64,000 bases of DNA from Eubacterium oxidoreducens. GTDB lineage: Bacteria; Bacillota; Clostridia; Lachnospirales; Lachnospiraceae. The DNA is taken from contig NZ_FMXR01000004.1 in assembly GCF_900104415.1 (NCBI RefSeq), forward strand, positions 248,001 to 312,000, read 5' to 3'. How positions within the stretch are numbered: the first letter of the stretch is position 1; every line of letters begins with the position of its first letter. Position numbers and translations under genes: made by a program. A model generated the notes under the pieces. It saw nothing but the letters and a program-made list of their open reading frames with translations, was not told the origin of the DNA and made no database searches. Positions 25,084-33,644 of the stretch are shown here, one piece after another.

Positions 25084-26691
25084 GTGATAAGATGTGACAA
25101 TGTTTCCTTCGGATATCCGACGAAGGAGTTATATGAAGAGATTAATTTTGAAATCAATACAGGAGAGCATATTGCACTCATTGGAAGCAATGGATCGGGA
25201 AAAAGCACGCTAATCGATCTAATTATGCATGAGGAAAAGTATACCTACGAGGGATTGATTCGAAGAGATGGCGAGTATCGAATCGGCTATATCAGTCAGT
25301 TTGTGGAGCATGAGACAAAGGATGCGGATGTGTTTGAGTTTTTGGCGGCGCCATTTGTGCAATTGCTAAAGCAAAGCGATGAGCTTGGGATTCAGATGGC
25401 AAAAGCCGAGGACATGGATGCGGCCTATGAGGCCTTCCAGAAGGTGCAAGATGAGATTGAAGCAGTGGACGGCTATAACTATGAAGCTAATATAAGAAGA
25501 CAACTTGGAGTAGCTGGATTGTGTGAACTTGCACAGCAAAAGGTCAGTGAACTTAGCGGCGGAGAATATAAGTTATTGTTTGTGATGCGGGAGATGCTTT
25601 TAAGACCACAGCTCCTTATTATGGATGAGCCGGATGTCTTTTTGGATTTTGAAAATCTGCTAGCGCTGATCAAACTGATTAACAGTTATGAGCAAACGCT
25701 TCTGATTATTACGCATAATCGCCTCTTGCTTACGCAGTGTTTTGATAAAATTTTGGATATTGAAAATAAATCGATTCGGGAATTTCCCGGAACATTTGCA
25801 GAATATAACAGCTGGATGCTAGAGACGAAGATTGAGATGTTCATGCATGCGAAAAGCTTTGATGAGTTCTTAGAGCGGCAGGAAGAAGTGGTGAAACGAA
25901 TTCAGACAGCGGCGGAGCAGACCGCGATGCCAAAGGCCGGTAGGCAATTAAAAGCAAGAGCCAGTTACATCGCGCGTCTTAAGAAGATGCGAGGAGAAGA
26001 CCCGTATATCGAGCGTCCGGAGCACGAATTTCATTTGGCATTTGACAAGGATAAGGAGCCGATTGCCATCACAATGACGGATTATGGTTTATCCTATGGC
26101 AAGAAACAGATTCTAAAAGATGTTTCTTTTACAATCGAGCCGGGAGAGAAAGTGGCACTGGTTGGGGTAAATGGAACCGGAAAGTCTTCTCTTCTTCGCG
26201 ATGTATATGAGAAGATGGAGAAAGAATATCCCACGGCGATTGGCTATTTCAAACAGATTGTCGAGTCGGATCATACGCTTGGTTTGTCGGGCGGGGAGCG
26301 GAATCTAAAACAGATTGATACCCTTATAGAGCATCCGCATGAGGCGCTGCTTTTGGATGAACCAACCAGCCATCTTGATATCTATGCACAGATTGCGCTT
26401 GAAAAGGCGATTCGCGAATATCCGGGAACAGTGCTGATGGTATCGCATGATTTGTTTGCTGTTACAGGATGCGCGGATCGAATCTTTTTGATTGAGGATA
26501 ATACGATTAGAGAAATGAGTGGTCGTGCATATCGAAAATCGATTTACAAAAAATATTTCGCAAGTGATATATTTGAGACAGAACGACTTCGCATTGACAA
26601 GGAGATGAAGGTCAAGGGACTTATTCGCGCCGGGAAATATGAAGAAGCAAAAAATGCGTTGTTGACAAACCAGAAAGATGAAGTAAAATAG
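25084..26691 (+). CDS. ABC-F family ATPase (ribosome-associated or resistance type)
   Basis: The 535-residue soluble protein has two ABC ATPase cassettes and no membrane helices. Cassette 1 has GSNGSGKST, LSGGEYK and LLIMDEPDVFLD. A charged linker (about 250-320) with a helical hairpin rich in Arg and Lys (KAGRQLKARASYIARL) follows. Cassette 2 has GVNGTGKSS, LSGGERN and LLLDEPTSHLD. This is the ABC-F layout, in which the linker reaches into the ribosomal E site. A GTG start with AGGAGAAG upstream fits best. The subtype (housekeeping translation factor or antibiotic protection) cannot be told here. Confidence 0.88.
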   Translation: MIRCDNVSFGYPTKELYEEINFEINTGEHIALIGSNGSGKSTLIDLIMHEEKYTYEGLIRRDGEYRIGYISQFVEHETKDADVFEFLAAPFVQLLKQSDELGIQMAKAEDMDAAYEAFQKVQDEIEAVDGYNYEANIRRQLGVAGLCELAQQKVSELSGGEYKLLFVMREMLLRPQLLIMDEPDVFLDFENLLALIKLINSYEQTLLIITHNRLLLTQCFDKILDIENKSIREFPGTFAEYNSWMLETKIEMFMHAKSFDEFLERQEEVVKRIQTAAEQTAMPKAGRQLKARASYIARLKKMRGEDPYIERPEHEFHLAFDKDKEPIAITMTDYGLSYGKKQILKDVSFTIEPGEKVALVGVNGTGKSSLLRDVYEKMEKEYPTAIGYFKQIVESDHTLGLSGGERNLKQIDTLIEHPHEALLLDEPTSHLDIYAQIALEKAIREYPGTVLMVSHDLFAVTGCADRIFLIEDNTIREMSGRAYRKSIYKKYFASDIFETERLRIDKEMKVKGLIRAGKYEEAKNALLTNQKDEVK

Positions 26692-26736
26692 GAAGTTGTT
26701 GATCATTTAAGAATACATTTCAGGAAGGAAAGAATC

Positions 26737-28236
26737 ATGGTACAAAACAATAATATTCGCATTGGTTTTAGCAATGAAAAGTACACCGAGCTTCAGTCCA
26801 AAAAGATTCGAGATCGAATCGATCAGTTTGGCGGAAAGCTTTATATGGAATTTGGCGGAAAGCTGTTTGATGACTTTCACGCATCCAGAGTCCTTCCGGG
26901 ATTTAAGCCGGATTCTAAGATTTCGATGCTAAAATCTCTTGCAGATAAGACAGAGATTGTCATCGCAATTAAAGCCGGTGATATTGAAAAAAATAAAGTC
27001 CGCGGAGATCTTGGAATTACTTACGATGCAGATTTGCTTCGTTTGATTGATGCATTTACCAATTACGGGTTGTTTGTTGGAAGCGTTGTTCTTACACAAT
27101 TTGCCGAGCAACCGGCTGCCATTGCTTATGAAAAGAAATTACATGCACTTGGCCTGAAAGTATATAGACATTATATTATCGAAGGATATCCACACAATGT
27201 TCCTTACATTGTTAGTGATGAGGGATTTGGAAAGAATGATTATATCGAAACAACACGTCCACTGGTTGTTGTAACTGCACCGGGACCTGGAAGCGGTAAG
27301 ATGGCAGTGTGTTTATCACAGCTTTATCATGAAGGAAAGCGCGGCGTTCAGGCCGGATATGCAAAGTATGAGACGTTCCCAATTTGGAATCTTCCTTTAA
27401 AACATCCGGTTAATATTGCATATGAGGCTGCGACGGCAGATCTTGACGATGTGAATATGATAGATCCGTTCCACTTAGAAGCTTATCATGAAACAACGGT
27501 TAATTATAATCGTGATGTGGAAGTATTCCCTGTCTTAAAGGCGATGTTTGAAAAGATTCAGGGAGAATCACCATATAAATCACCGACCGATATGGGTGTT
27601 AATATGGCAGGATACGGAATTATCGATGATGAGGCATGCTGCATGGCTTCGAAGCAGGAGATTATCCGTCGTTATTATGAGGCACTTGTGGCTAAGCGCA
27701 AGGGAGAAGGTGCAGATTCTGCCGTTGAGAAATTGGAACTTTTGATGGAAACAGCCGGGATTTCCGTGACGGATAGACCGGTTATCGGAGCGGCGAATGT
27801 AAAGGGTGAACAGACCGGCGGACCGGCAGCAGCGATTGAACTTGTTGATGGAACGATTATTACCGGCAAGACATCTTCTATCTTAGGTGCCTCATCTGCT
27901 ATGCTGTTAAATGCACTTAAGCATATCGCGGGCGTGCCGGATGAAATTGATCTTGTTTCGCCGCAGGTATTGACACCAATCATGAACCTTAAGGTGAACA
28001 CGCTTGGGGATAACAATCCGCTTCTTCATCTGAATGAACTTTTGATTGTGCTTTCCTTAGAGGCGATGCATAATGATAATGCGAAGAAGGCATATGCCGC
28101 GCTCCCGATGTTAAATGGATTAGAGGCGCATTCTTCCGTGATTCTTTCCTCTGTAGACGTGGCAGTCTTTAAGCAGCTCGGTATTCATCTGACCTGCGAG
28201 CCGAAGTATGAAAGAAATAAATTGTATCATAATTAA
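26737..28236 (+). CDS. DUF1846 family protein
   Basis: The 499-residue product (MVQNNNIRIGFSNEKYTELQ at the start) matches the DUF1846 family over its whole length. Recognisable blocks are YMEFGGKLFDDFHASRVLPG, RPLVVVTAPGPGSGKMAVCL and SPTDMGVNMAGYGI. The GPGSGKMA loop resembles a nucleotide-binding P-loop. The biochemical role of the family is not established. It follows the ABC-F gene by 45 nt with its own AGGAAGG site and ends at a terminator. Confidence 0.88.
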   Translation: MVQNNNIRIGFSNEKYTELQSKKIRDRIDQFGGKLYMEFGGKLFDDFHASRVLPGFKPDSKISMLKSLADKTEIVIAIKAGDIEKNKVRGDLGITYDADLLRLIDAFTNYGLFVGSVVLTQFAEQPAAIAYEKKLHALGLKVYRHYIIEGYPHNVPYIVSDEGFGKNDYIETTRPLVVVTAPGPGSGKMAVCLSQLYHEGKRGVQAGYAKYETFPIWNLPLKHPVNIAYEAATADLDDVNMIDPFHLEAYHETTVNYNRDVEVFPVLKAMFEKIQGESPYKSPTDMGVNMAGYGIIDDEACCMASKQEIIRRYYEALVAKRKGEGADSAVEKLELLMETAGISVTDRPVIGAANVKGEQTGGPAAAIELVDGTIITGKTSSILGASSAMLLNALKHIAGVPDEIDLVSPQVLTPIMNLKVNTLGDNNPLLHLNELLIVLSLEAMHNDNAKKAYAALPMLNGLEAHSSVILSSVDVAVFKQLGIHLTCEPKYERNKLYHN

Positions 28237-28247
28237 GATATTTCAAA

Positions 28248-28279
28248 AGAATCTTCTCTTATGGAGAAGGTTCTTTTTT
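28248..28279 (+). terminator. Rho-independent terminator after the DUF1846 gene
   Basis: AAGAA-t-CTTCTC pairs with GAGAAG-g-TTCTT and runs into six T. Confidence 0.85.
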
Positions 28280-28369
28280 GCGTGATAAACGGACTCTATA
28301 AATTCGAAAAAAAATAGGTTATACTATAGGGTGCGAAAGATTTGAACAATGAAGGAGGATATGAAAATC

Positions 28370-28843
28370 ATGGGAAAGATTTTTCGATTTGATAAAGATG
28401 TCGATACCGATCAGATTATCGCATCGCAGTACCTTTTATTTCCTACTATAGATGAGATGAAGACGCATACATTTGAGTCGCTTAATGGTAAATTTGCATC
28501 GAAGGTGCAGCCGGGGGACTTTGTTGTTGCGGATGAGAACTTTGGCTGTGGTTCTTCTAGAGAGCAGGCAGCGAGTGTGTTAAAGGCACTTGGGGTGAAG
28601 GCAGTGGTTGCGAAATCATTTGCCCGCATCTTCTATCGAAATGCCATCAATATCGGAATGCCGGTTATCGTCAGCAAAGAGTTGCATGATGAGGTAAAAG
28701 AAGGCGACGAGATGGAACTTCATCTTGAACAAGGCATAATTCATGCAAATGGCAAGGAGTATTCTTGTACAAAGCTTCCGGCCAAGATGCAGGAAATCTT
28801 AGATCAGGGCGGTCTGATTGCATCGCTGAATAAGGAGGATTAA
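28370..28843 (+). CDS. Isopropylmalate dehydratase-like small subunit, pair 1
   Basis: The product has about 157 residues from ATG 28370, the start that gives the family's usual M-G-K-x-F beginning; ATGs at 28349 and 28361 are alternatives. The aconitase swivel domain is clear: DVDTDQIIASQYL, then FGCGSSREQAASVLKALGV and AKSFARIFYRNAINIGMPV. The substrate-specificity loop, which reads YLRT or YLVY in known homoaconitase and isopropylmalate isomerases, reads YLLF. It pairs with the large subunit encoded 6 nt downstream to hydrate or dehydrate a malate- or citrate-like acid; the true substrate is unknown. Confidence 0.85.
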   Translation: MGKIFRFDKDVDTDQIIASQYLLFPTIDEMKTHTFESLNGKFASKVQPGDFVVADENFGCGSSREQAASVLKALGVKAVVAKSFARIFYRNAINIGMPVIVSKELHDEVKEGDEMELHLEQGIIHANGKEYSCTKLPAKMQEILDQGGLIASLNKED

Positions 28844-28849
28844 ATAATC

Positions 28850-30097
28850 ATGGGAATGACAATGGCAGAAAAGATTATCGCATTGGCAGCCGGTGTTGAA
28901 TCCACCAAAGCAGGCGATATTGAAACCGTTACACTCGACCGTCTTATGAGTAATGACGGAACGACGCATCTGACAATTGATATGTACAACAATCTAAAGC
29001 ATCCTAAGATTGCAGATGTTGATAAATTAGTCTGGATTATTGACCACAATATTCCGGCTGACAGCACAAAGACAGCTGCATCTCATCAGAAGATGCGCAG
29101 TTTTGCCAAGGAGCACGGTATTACGTTCTATGAAGGAGAGGGAGTCTGTCATCAGGTGATGATGGAGAATCACGTGCGCCCGGGTGAATTAATCTTTGGT
29201 GCGGATTCGCATACCTGCGCGTATGGCGCACTTGGGGCATTTGGTACCGGTGTTGGTTGTACCGATTACTTATATGCGATGGTGACCGGAACATCCTGGC
29301 TGCTTGTGCCGGAAAGTATGAAATTCAATCTGACCGGCAAGCTTAAGGAAGGCGTTACGGCGCGTGATTTGATTCTTACGATTATCGGGAAGATTAGTGC
29401 AAATGGCGCGAACTACAGGGCGATGGAATTTTGCGGTGAAGGTCTTCACACACTGAGCATTGCGGACCGTATCTCCATCTGCAACTTATGCGTGGAAGCC
29501 GGAGCCAAGACGGCGCTCATGGAAGTGGACGATGTGGCAATGGACTATCTTAAGGAGCATGGCCGTGAGCCGAAGGCAATCGTTAAGGCGGATGAAGATG
29601 CCGTATACTGTGAAACGTATGACATTGATTTGGCATCGATTGAGCCGATTGTGGCAAAGCCGCATTTTGTGGACAATGTTGTGCCGGCATCAGAGTGCTA
29701 CGGCATTAAGATCAACGAAGCATTTCTTGGTTCCTGCAACAACGGACGTATCGAAGACCTTCGCGCTGGTGCCAAGGTTATTAAGGGTAAGAAGGTAGCG
29801 GACAAGGTACGATTCTTAGTCGTGCCGGCAAGCCGCGCGGTCTATAACCAGGCACTTAAGGAAGGATTGCTTGATATTTTTGTAGAGGCCGGGGCAATGG
29901 TGATGAACCCGAACTGTTCGGTCTGCTGGGGAGCCTGTCAGGGTGTCATCGGCGAAGGCGAAGTGCTGATTTCGACCGGAACGAGAAACTTCAAGGGTCG
30001 CTGTGGACATAAGGAATCGTTTGTTTATCTGGGATCGGCTGAGACGGTTACGGCTTCTGCGATTGCAGGAGAGATTACGACGGCAGATCGCGTGTAA
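28850..30097 (+). CDS. Isopropylmalate dehydratase-like large subunit, pair 1
   Basis: The 415-residue aconitase-fold protein has the [4Fe-4S] ligands in FLGSCNNGRIEDL and in NPNCSVCWGACQG, and family blocks GADSHTCAYGALGAFGTGVG and STGTRNFKGRCG. The cluster carries out the dehydration and rehydration. The length and the spacing fit the short LeuC/HacA group. No leuA or leuB is near, so leucine synthesis is not supported by context. Oddities are SCNNG in place of the usual SCTNG and CWGAC at the cluster. Confidence 0.87.
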   Translation: MGMTMAEKIIALAAGVESTKAGDIETVTLDRLMSNDGTTHLTIDMYNNLKHPKIADVDKLVWIIDHNIPADSTKTAASHQKMRSFAKEHGITFYEGEGVCHQVMMENHVRPGELIFGADSHTCAYGALGAFGTGVGCTDYLYAMVTGTSWLLVPESMKFNLTGKLKEGVTARDLILTIIGKISANGANYRAMEFCGEGLHTLSIADRISICNLCVEAGAKTALMEVDDVAMDYLKEHGREPKAIVKADEDAVYCETYDIDLASIEPIVAKPHFVDNVVPASECYGIKINEAFLGSCNNGRIEDLRAGAKVIKGKKVADKVRFLVVPASRAVYNQALKEGLLDIFVEAGAMVMNPNCSVCWGACQGVIGEGEVLISTGTRNFKGRCGHKESFVYLGSAETVTASAIAGEITTADRV

Positions 30098-30109
30098 GGA
30101 GTAGAAATT

Positions 30110-30604
30110 ATGAGTGATACATTTAACGCTAAGATTTGGGTGCTAGGAGACGATATTGACACGGATATTATCCTGCCGACGGAGTATCTTGCATTTGAAA
30201 CTGTAGAAGAGATGAAACCCTATGCATTTTCTCCGCTTCGTCCGGAACTTGCCGGACTTATTAAGCCGGGAGACATGATTGTTGCAGGTAAGAATTTTGG
30301 CTGCGGCTCTTCGAGAGAGCAGGCGCCGGAAGTGGTAAAGGCACTGGGCGTATCCTGCATCGTGGCGAAATCATTTGCCCGTATTTTCTTTCGAAATGCC
30401 ATTAACAATGGGCTGCTTTTGATTGAAAATAACGATTTGTATGATGCGGTAACGGAAGGCGACGAGGCAAAAGTAACACCGGGTAAGCAGATTGTTTATA
30501 ACGGTAAGTCTTATGAGATTGCTTCCCTGCCGGACAATCTGATGGAGATTTTAAATGCGGGTGGTCTTGTGAAGGCAATGCGCAAACGAAACGGACTCGA
30601 CTAA
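30110..30604 (+). CDS. Isopropylmalate dehydratase-like small subunit, pair 2
   Basis: This 164-residue paralogue of the protein at 28370 keeps DIDTDIILPTEYL, FGCGSSREQAPEVVKALGV and AKSFARIFFRNAINNGLLL. Its specificity loop reads YLAF, different from pair 1 (YLLF) and from the textbook YLRT/YLVY loops. It sits 12 nt after large subunit 1 and 17 nt before large subunit 2, so all four genes form one operon. Confidence 0.86.
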   Translation: MSDTFNAKIWVLGDDIDTDIILPTEYLAFETVEEMKPYAFSPLRPELAGLIKPGDMIVAGKNFGCGSSREQAPEVVKALGVSCIVAKSFARIFFRNAINNGLLLIENNDLYDAVTEGDEAKVTPGKQIVYNGKSYEIASLPDNLMEILNAGGLVKAMRKRNGLD

Positions 30605-30621
30605 GAAGCAGGAGATAGAAC

Positions 30622-31860
30622 ATGAAACATACATTAATTGAAAAAGTATTTGGAAATAAAGTCGGCAAAGAGGTAAAGCCGGGAGATATCATCACTGTGG
30701 ATGTAGACTGGTGTATGATTGATGATATCATGGCACCGTTTTGTATTCAAAAGTTTGAGGAAATGGGATTTACGAAAGTCTGGGATCCGGACAAGGTGGT
30801 CTTGATTTATGACCATTTTCTTCCGGCTACACAGGTGGATGATACAAGACATTTTCATTTGGCAGATGAATTCGCAGAGCGCTTTGGATTGAAGAATGTG
30901 CATCGTACAGAGGGAATCTGTCATCAGCTGATGACGGAAGCCGGCTATGTAAAGCCTGGTGATATTGCATTTGGAACGGATTCGCATACGGTTACTTATG
31001 GCTGTGTGGGCGCTTTTTCAACCGGAATTGGTTATACGGAGATGGCCGGAATTCTTGGAACCGGTAAGCTGTGGGTGAAGGTGCCGGAATCCGTAAAGGT
31101 CGTGATTGATGGAACACTTCCTAAGGGTGTGACTTCAAAAGATGTGATTTTGCGCATTATCGGGGACTTGACGGCATCCGGAGCAACCTATCAGTCACTG
31201 GAATTTTCCGGTAGCACAATTGATGAGATGAGCGTTGCGGCTCGTATGACAATGTCAAATATGGCGGTGGAAGCCGGTGCAAAATGTGGAATCTTCGCCC
31301 CGGATGAAAAGACGGCTGCGTACTGCAACGTGCCTTATGATGAGAGGTTAAAAGCACTTCGCGCAGATGAGGGTGCGACCTATGCGAAGGAGCTTCATTA
31401 TAATGCGGAGGATTTTGTGCCGGTAATGGCCTGTCCGTCACTTGTGGATAACATTAAGCCGGTTCGAGATATTAAGGGGACAAAGGTTGATCAGGTCTTT
31501 ATCGGCTCTTGTACCAATGGTCGATTAGAAGATCTGCATGCTGCGGCTGAGGTACTAAAGGGTAAGAAAAAGGCGCCGTATCTGCGACTGATTATTACAC
31601 CGGCCAGTCGAAAGATTTACAAGGAGGCGCTTGATGACGGAACCTTGGAGATTCTGTCAAATGCAGGCGCTGTAATTACAACGCCGGGCTGCGGTTTATG
31701 CTGTGGTCGCGGAGGTGGAATCCTTGCGGATGATGAGGTTGTGGTTGCGACAAATAATCGTAATTTCCTAGGTCGTATGGGATCGAGCAAAGTGAAGATT
31801 TATCTGGCGTCTCCGGTGATGGCGGCTAAGGCTGCGATTGCAGGAGAGATTGTAGAATAA
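30622..31860 (+). CDS. Isopropylmalate dehydratase-like large subunit, pair 2
   Basis: The 412-residue protein has cluster ligands in FIGSCTNGRLEDLH and TPGCGLCCGRGGGILADDE, with GTDSHTVTYGCVGAFSTGIG and TNNRNFLGRMGSSKVKIYLA as further family blocks. It is clearly diverged from large subunit 1 and is closer to the classical pattern (SCTNG, NRNFLGRMG). With the small subunit at 30110 it should form a second hydro-lyase. The four-gene tandem suggests two successive or alternative steps on related acids. Confidence 0.88.
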   Translation: MKHTLIEKVFGNKVGKEVKPGDIITVDVDWCMIDDIMAPFCIQKFEEMGFTKVWDPDKVVLIYDHFLPATQVDDTRHFHLADEFAERFGLKNVHRTEGICHQLMTEAGYVKPGDIAFGTDSHTVTYGCVGAFSTGIGYTEMAGILGTGKLWVKVPESVKVVIDGTLPKGVTSKDVILRIIGDLTASGATYQSLEFSGSTIDEMSVAARMTMSNMAVEAGAKCGIFAPDEKTAAYCNVPYDERLKALRADEGATYAKELHYNAEDFVPVMACPSLVDNIKPVRDIKGTKVDQVFIGSCTNGRLEDLHAAAEVLKGKKKAPYLRLIITPASRKIYKEALDDGTLEILSNAGAVITTPGCGLCCGRGGGILADDEVVVATNNRNFLGRMGSSKVKIYLASPVMAAKAAIAGEIVE

Positions 31861-31864
31861 AATA

Positions 31865-31892
31865 GAAGGAGGGAGCACCTCCTTCTTTTATT
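31865..31892 (+). terminator. Rho-independent terminator of the dehydratase operon
   Basis: GAAGGAGG (31865-31872) pairs with CCTCCTTC (31878-31885), followed by TTTTATTT. It separates the operon from the convergent gene at 31902. Confidence 0.9.
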
Positions 31893-31901
31893 TGCAAATG
31901 G

Positions 31902-32324
31902 TTAAGCTTCTTCTTTTGGCAATGCATGCAGGCCGATATAATCGTAGATATCTTCCTTTGATGCGTCTCGTGGCTGGCCCATAAAGGCAGATGGATTTTG
32001 GTTAATCCATTCTTTGAAGGCTTCCATGCGCGAATCCGGAATGGTCATCTCGTAGGTCTCCATCATTCCCATGCTGGCAATCATGTAAGGACATACATAA
32101 AATGTGTGATCCTTAATCTGTTCGTAAGTTTGTGCAATATAGTTTTCTTTCCAGGCTTCATACTGCGAATCATCAATAAGCGGTAGAATTGCAGTCAGCT
32201 GTGTCTGGTCTTTTTCGATATCTTGTGTATTTGGCTCTTCTGCAGCAGATAAAACTTTAATATCTGTTTCAAGAAATAATCTGGTGCGGAATAATTTTTC
32301 TTCTGTACTGAAATTAGAACTCAT
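31902..32324 (-). CDS. Protein of unknown function (140 residues)
   Basis: The start is taken at ATG 32324 because GGAGG lies 8-9 nt upstream; a start five codons earlier overlaps that site. The protein is acidic, cytosolic and mainly helical, beginning MSSNFSTEEKLFRTRLFLET. It has an odd Met-rich stretch YMIASMGMMETYEMTI in the middle and a single Cys. No family was recognised. It is convergent with the dehydratase operon and divergent from the gene at 32521. Confidence 0.6.
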   Translation of the reverse strand: MSSNFSTEEKLFRTRLFLETDIKVLSAAEEPNTQDIEKDQTQLTAILPLIDDSQYEAWKENYIAQTYEQIKDHTFYVCPYMIASMGMMETYEMTIPDSRMEAFKEWINQNPSAFMGQPRDASKEDIYDYIGLHALPKEEA

Positions 32325-32520
32325 AGAAATGTCCTCCATATCATATATAAACTTACTTGATTATAACAGACATCTGATATTTTCCAAAGAAATTTATAAA
32401 AGAATGTAAACAGTGGGTGTTCGCATACCGATATATATGATGAAGTGTCGAATGCTTCAAGGAGTGATGACCACGGAGGGCCAAATATCATAAATGGAAC
32501 ACTCAGAAAGGGTTAGCAGC

Positions 32521-33186
32521 ATGAAGATTAATGCAACCAGTTATGACCCGTATCTTGCGGCCATAACACAATCGCAACTTGAAACTCCGAAGCAGCAGGT
32601 TAATGCGGATGTGGATGTACCGGACATGGACAGCTATATCCCGACCCAAAGACCGGATGATATGCCAATTCCTACGGGCACTTATAATGCCACTGGAATG
32701 ATGGTAGGAGAATTGCCGGATTTGCCGCCGATAGAAGCGACAAATACAGATTCTAAGACGAATACATCCAGTGAATTTATGGATGCTTTGTCACAGGCAT
32801 TTCGAGCAAATGAGGATAGCATCCAAATGACGATGGATAGCCTCGGTCTTACGGTGGAAGATCTTGCGAAAGAGGAGAACATGTCAGCACTTGCAGCAGC
32901 CATGAATGAAGGCGCTGTCAATCTTGGTCTGCCTCAGATTGAAGATCTAGAAGGAACGGTGGATTCCCTAATGGAAGTCATTTCCGGTGTGGATTTAGCA
33001 GCATCCGGAGCCGGTAAGACGGCATCGGAAGGTCAGTCTGCTACGTCAGATAGTTCAAGTTCTGAAGCAGAGGTGGAAACACAGATTGTAACGATTGACG
33101 GAGTTACTTATCTGGAAACTACAACTACTGAAAATGGAATCACGACGGTGGAAAGAACGGAGATTAGCTCTGTTGAAAGCGTGTAG
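32521..33186 (+). CDS. Acidic low-complexity protein of unknown function
   Basis: The product has about 221 residues from ATG 32521, preceded by AAAGGG 9 nt away; an upstream ATG at 32494 is weaker. There is no signal peptide or membrane helix. The N-terminal part is Pro-, Asp- and Thr-rich (PDMDSYIPTQRPDDMPIPTG). The middle is helical (EDLAKEENMSALAAAMNEG). A Ser-rich linker leads to a short beta-rich tail (VTIDGVTYLETTTTENGITT). No family was recognised. Its terminator follows at 33221. Confidence 0.55.
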   Translation: MKINATSYDPYLAAITQSQLETPKQQVNADVDVPDMDSYIPTQRPDDMPIPTGTYNATGMMVGELPDLPPIEATNTDSKTNTSSEFMDALSQAFRANEDSIQMTMDSLGLTVEDLAKEENMSALAAAMNEGAVNLGLPQIEDLEGTVDSLMEVISGVDLAASGAGKTASEGQSATSDSSSSEAEVETQIVTIDGVTYLETTTTENGITTVERTEISSVESV

Positions 33187-33220
33187 TTCCAATGGGATGA
33201 GATAATGAAGAGATATAAGT

Positions 33221-33263
33221 AAGGAGCAGTGAAGGCGGTATCACTTTCATTGCTCCTTTTTGG
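33221..33263 (+). terminator. Rho-independent terminator
   Basis: AAGGAGCA-g-TGAA pairs with TTCA-TTGCTCCTT, followed by TTTT, 35 nt after the stop codon at 33186. Confidence 0.8.
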
Positions 33264-33544
33264 TGTGGCTGGGGACGCTTCCTCCAAGATATACGATTTT
33301 CGCCTACACCGACCCGCCGCTATTCGGTTCTTTTCTACGCATCTTTGTTTCGCTCGCCGTCGACCGTGTTCTGCTAGGATGGATAAAGAGAGCGTACATA
33401 TGCGAGGAATGCGTCTTCGACACATCCTGCGGTTCTAAAAAAGTAGAAGATTATGCAAGCAAGCCTGCAATCTTCTGTTTTTTATTCCCTAGCATCCACC
33501 GGGGACGTTCCTTTTGCCACGGTGATGGAGGTTTTGGCTTGGAA
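33264..33544. repeat. Atypical non-coding element with GGGGACG direct repeats
   Basis: The stretch is richer in G and C and in codon-poor sequence than its surroundings. GGGGACGCTTCCT (33271-33283) and GGGGACGTTCCTT (33501-33513) are direct repeats 230 bp apart. Between them lies a hairpin AGAAGATT/AATCTTCT (about 33446-33477). GGGGACGTTCC-type sequences are typical of REP-like palindromes associated with Y1 transposases in Firmicutes; that link is from memory. No long credible reading frame is seen. Confidence 0.45.
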
Positions 33545-33644
33545 TTGTAACTTTTTGAAGGAGAAATGCATGAACAGTTACAAAACTAAAGCTCCGACAT
33601 ATCTATCTGTGCCGGCTAATCAACCAGCTTTCGGCGACAACCCA

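Noticed and set aside
28370-31860. Leucine biosynthesis operon
   Set aside because: The genes belong to the LeuCD superfamily, but leuA and leuB are absent, there are two pairs, and the specificity loops differ, so the leuC/leuD symbols were not used.
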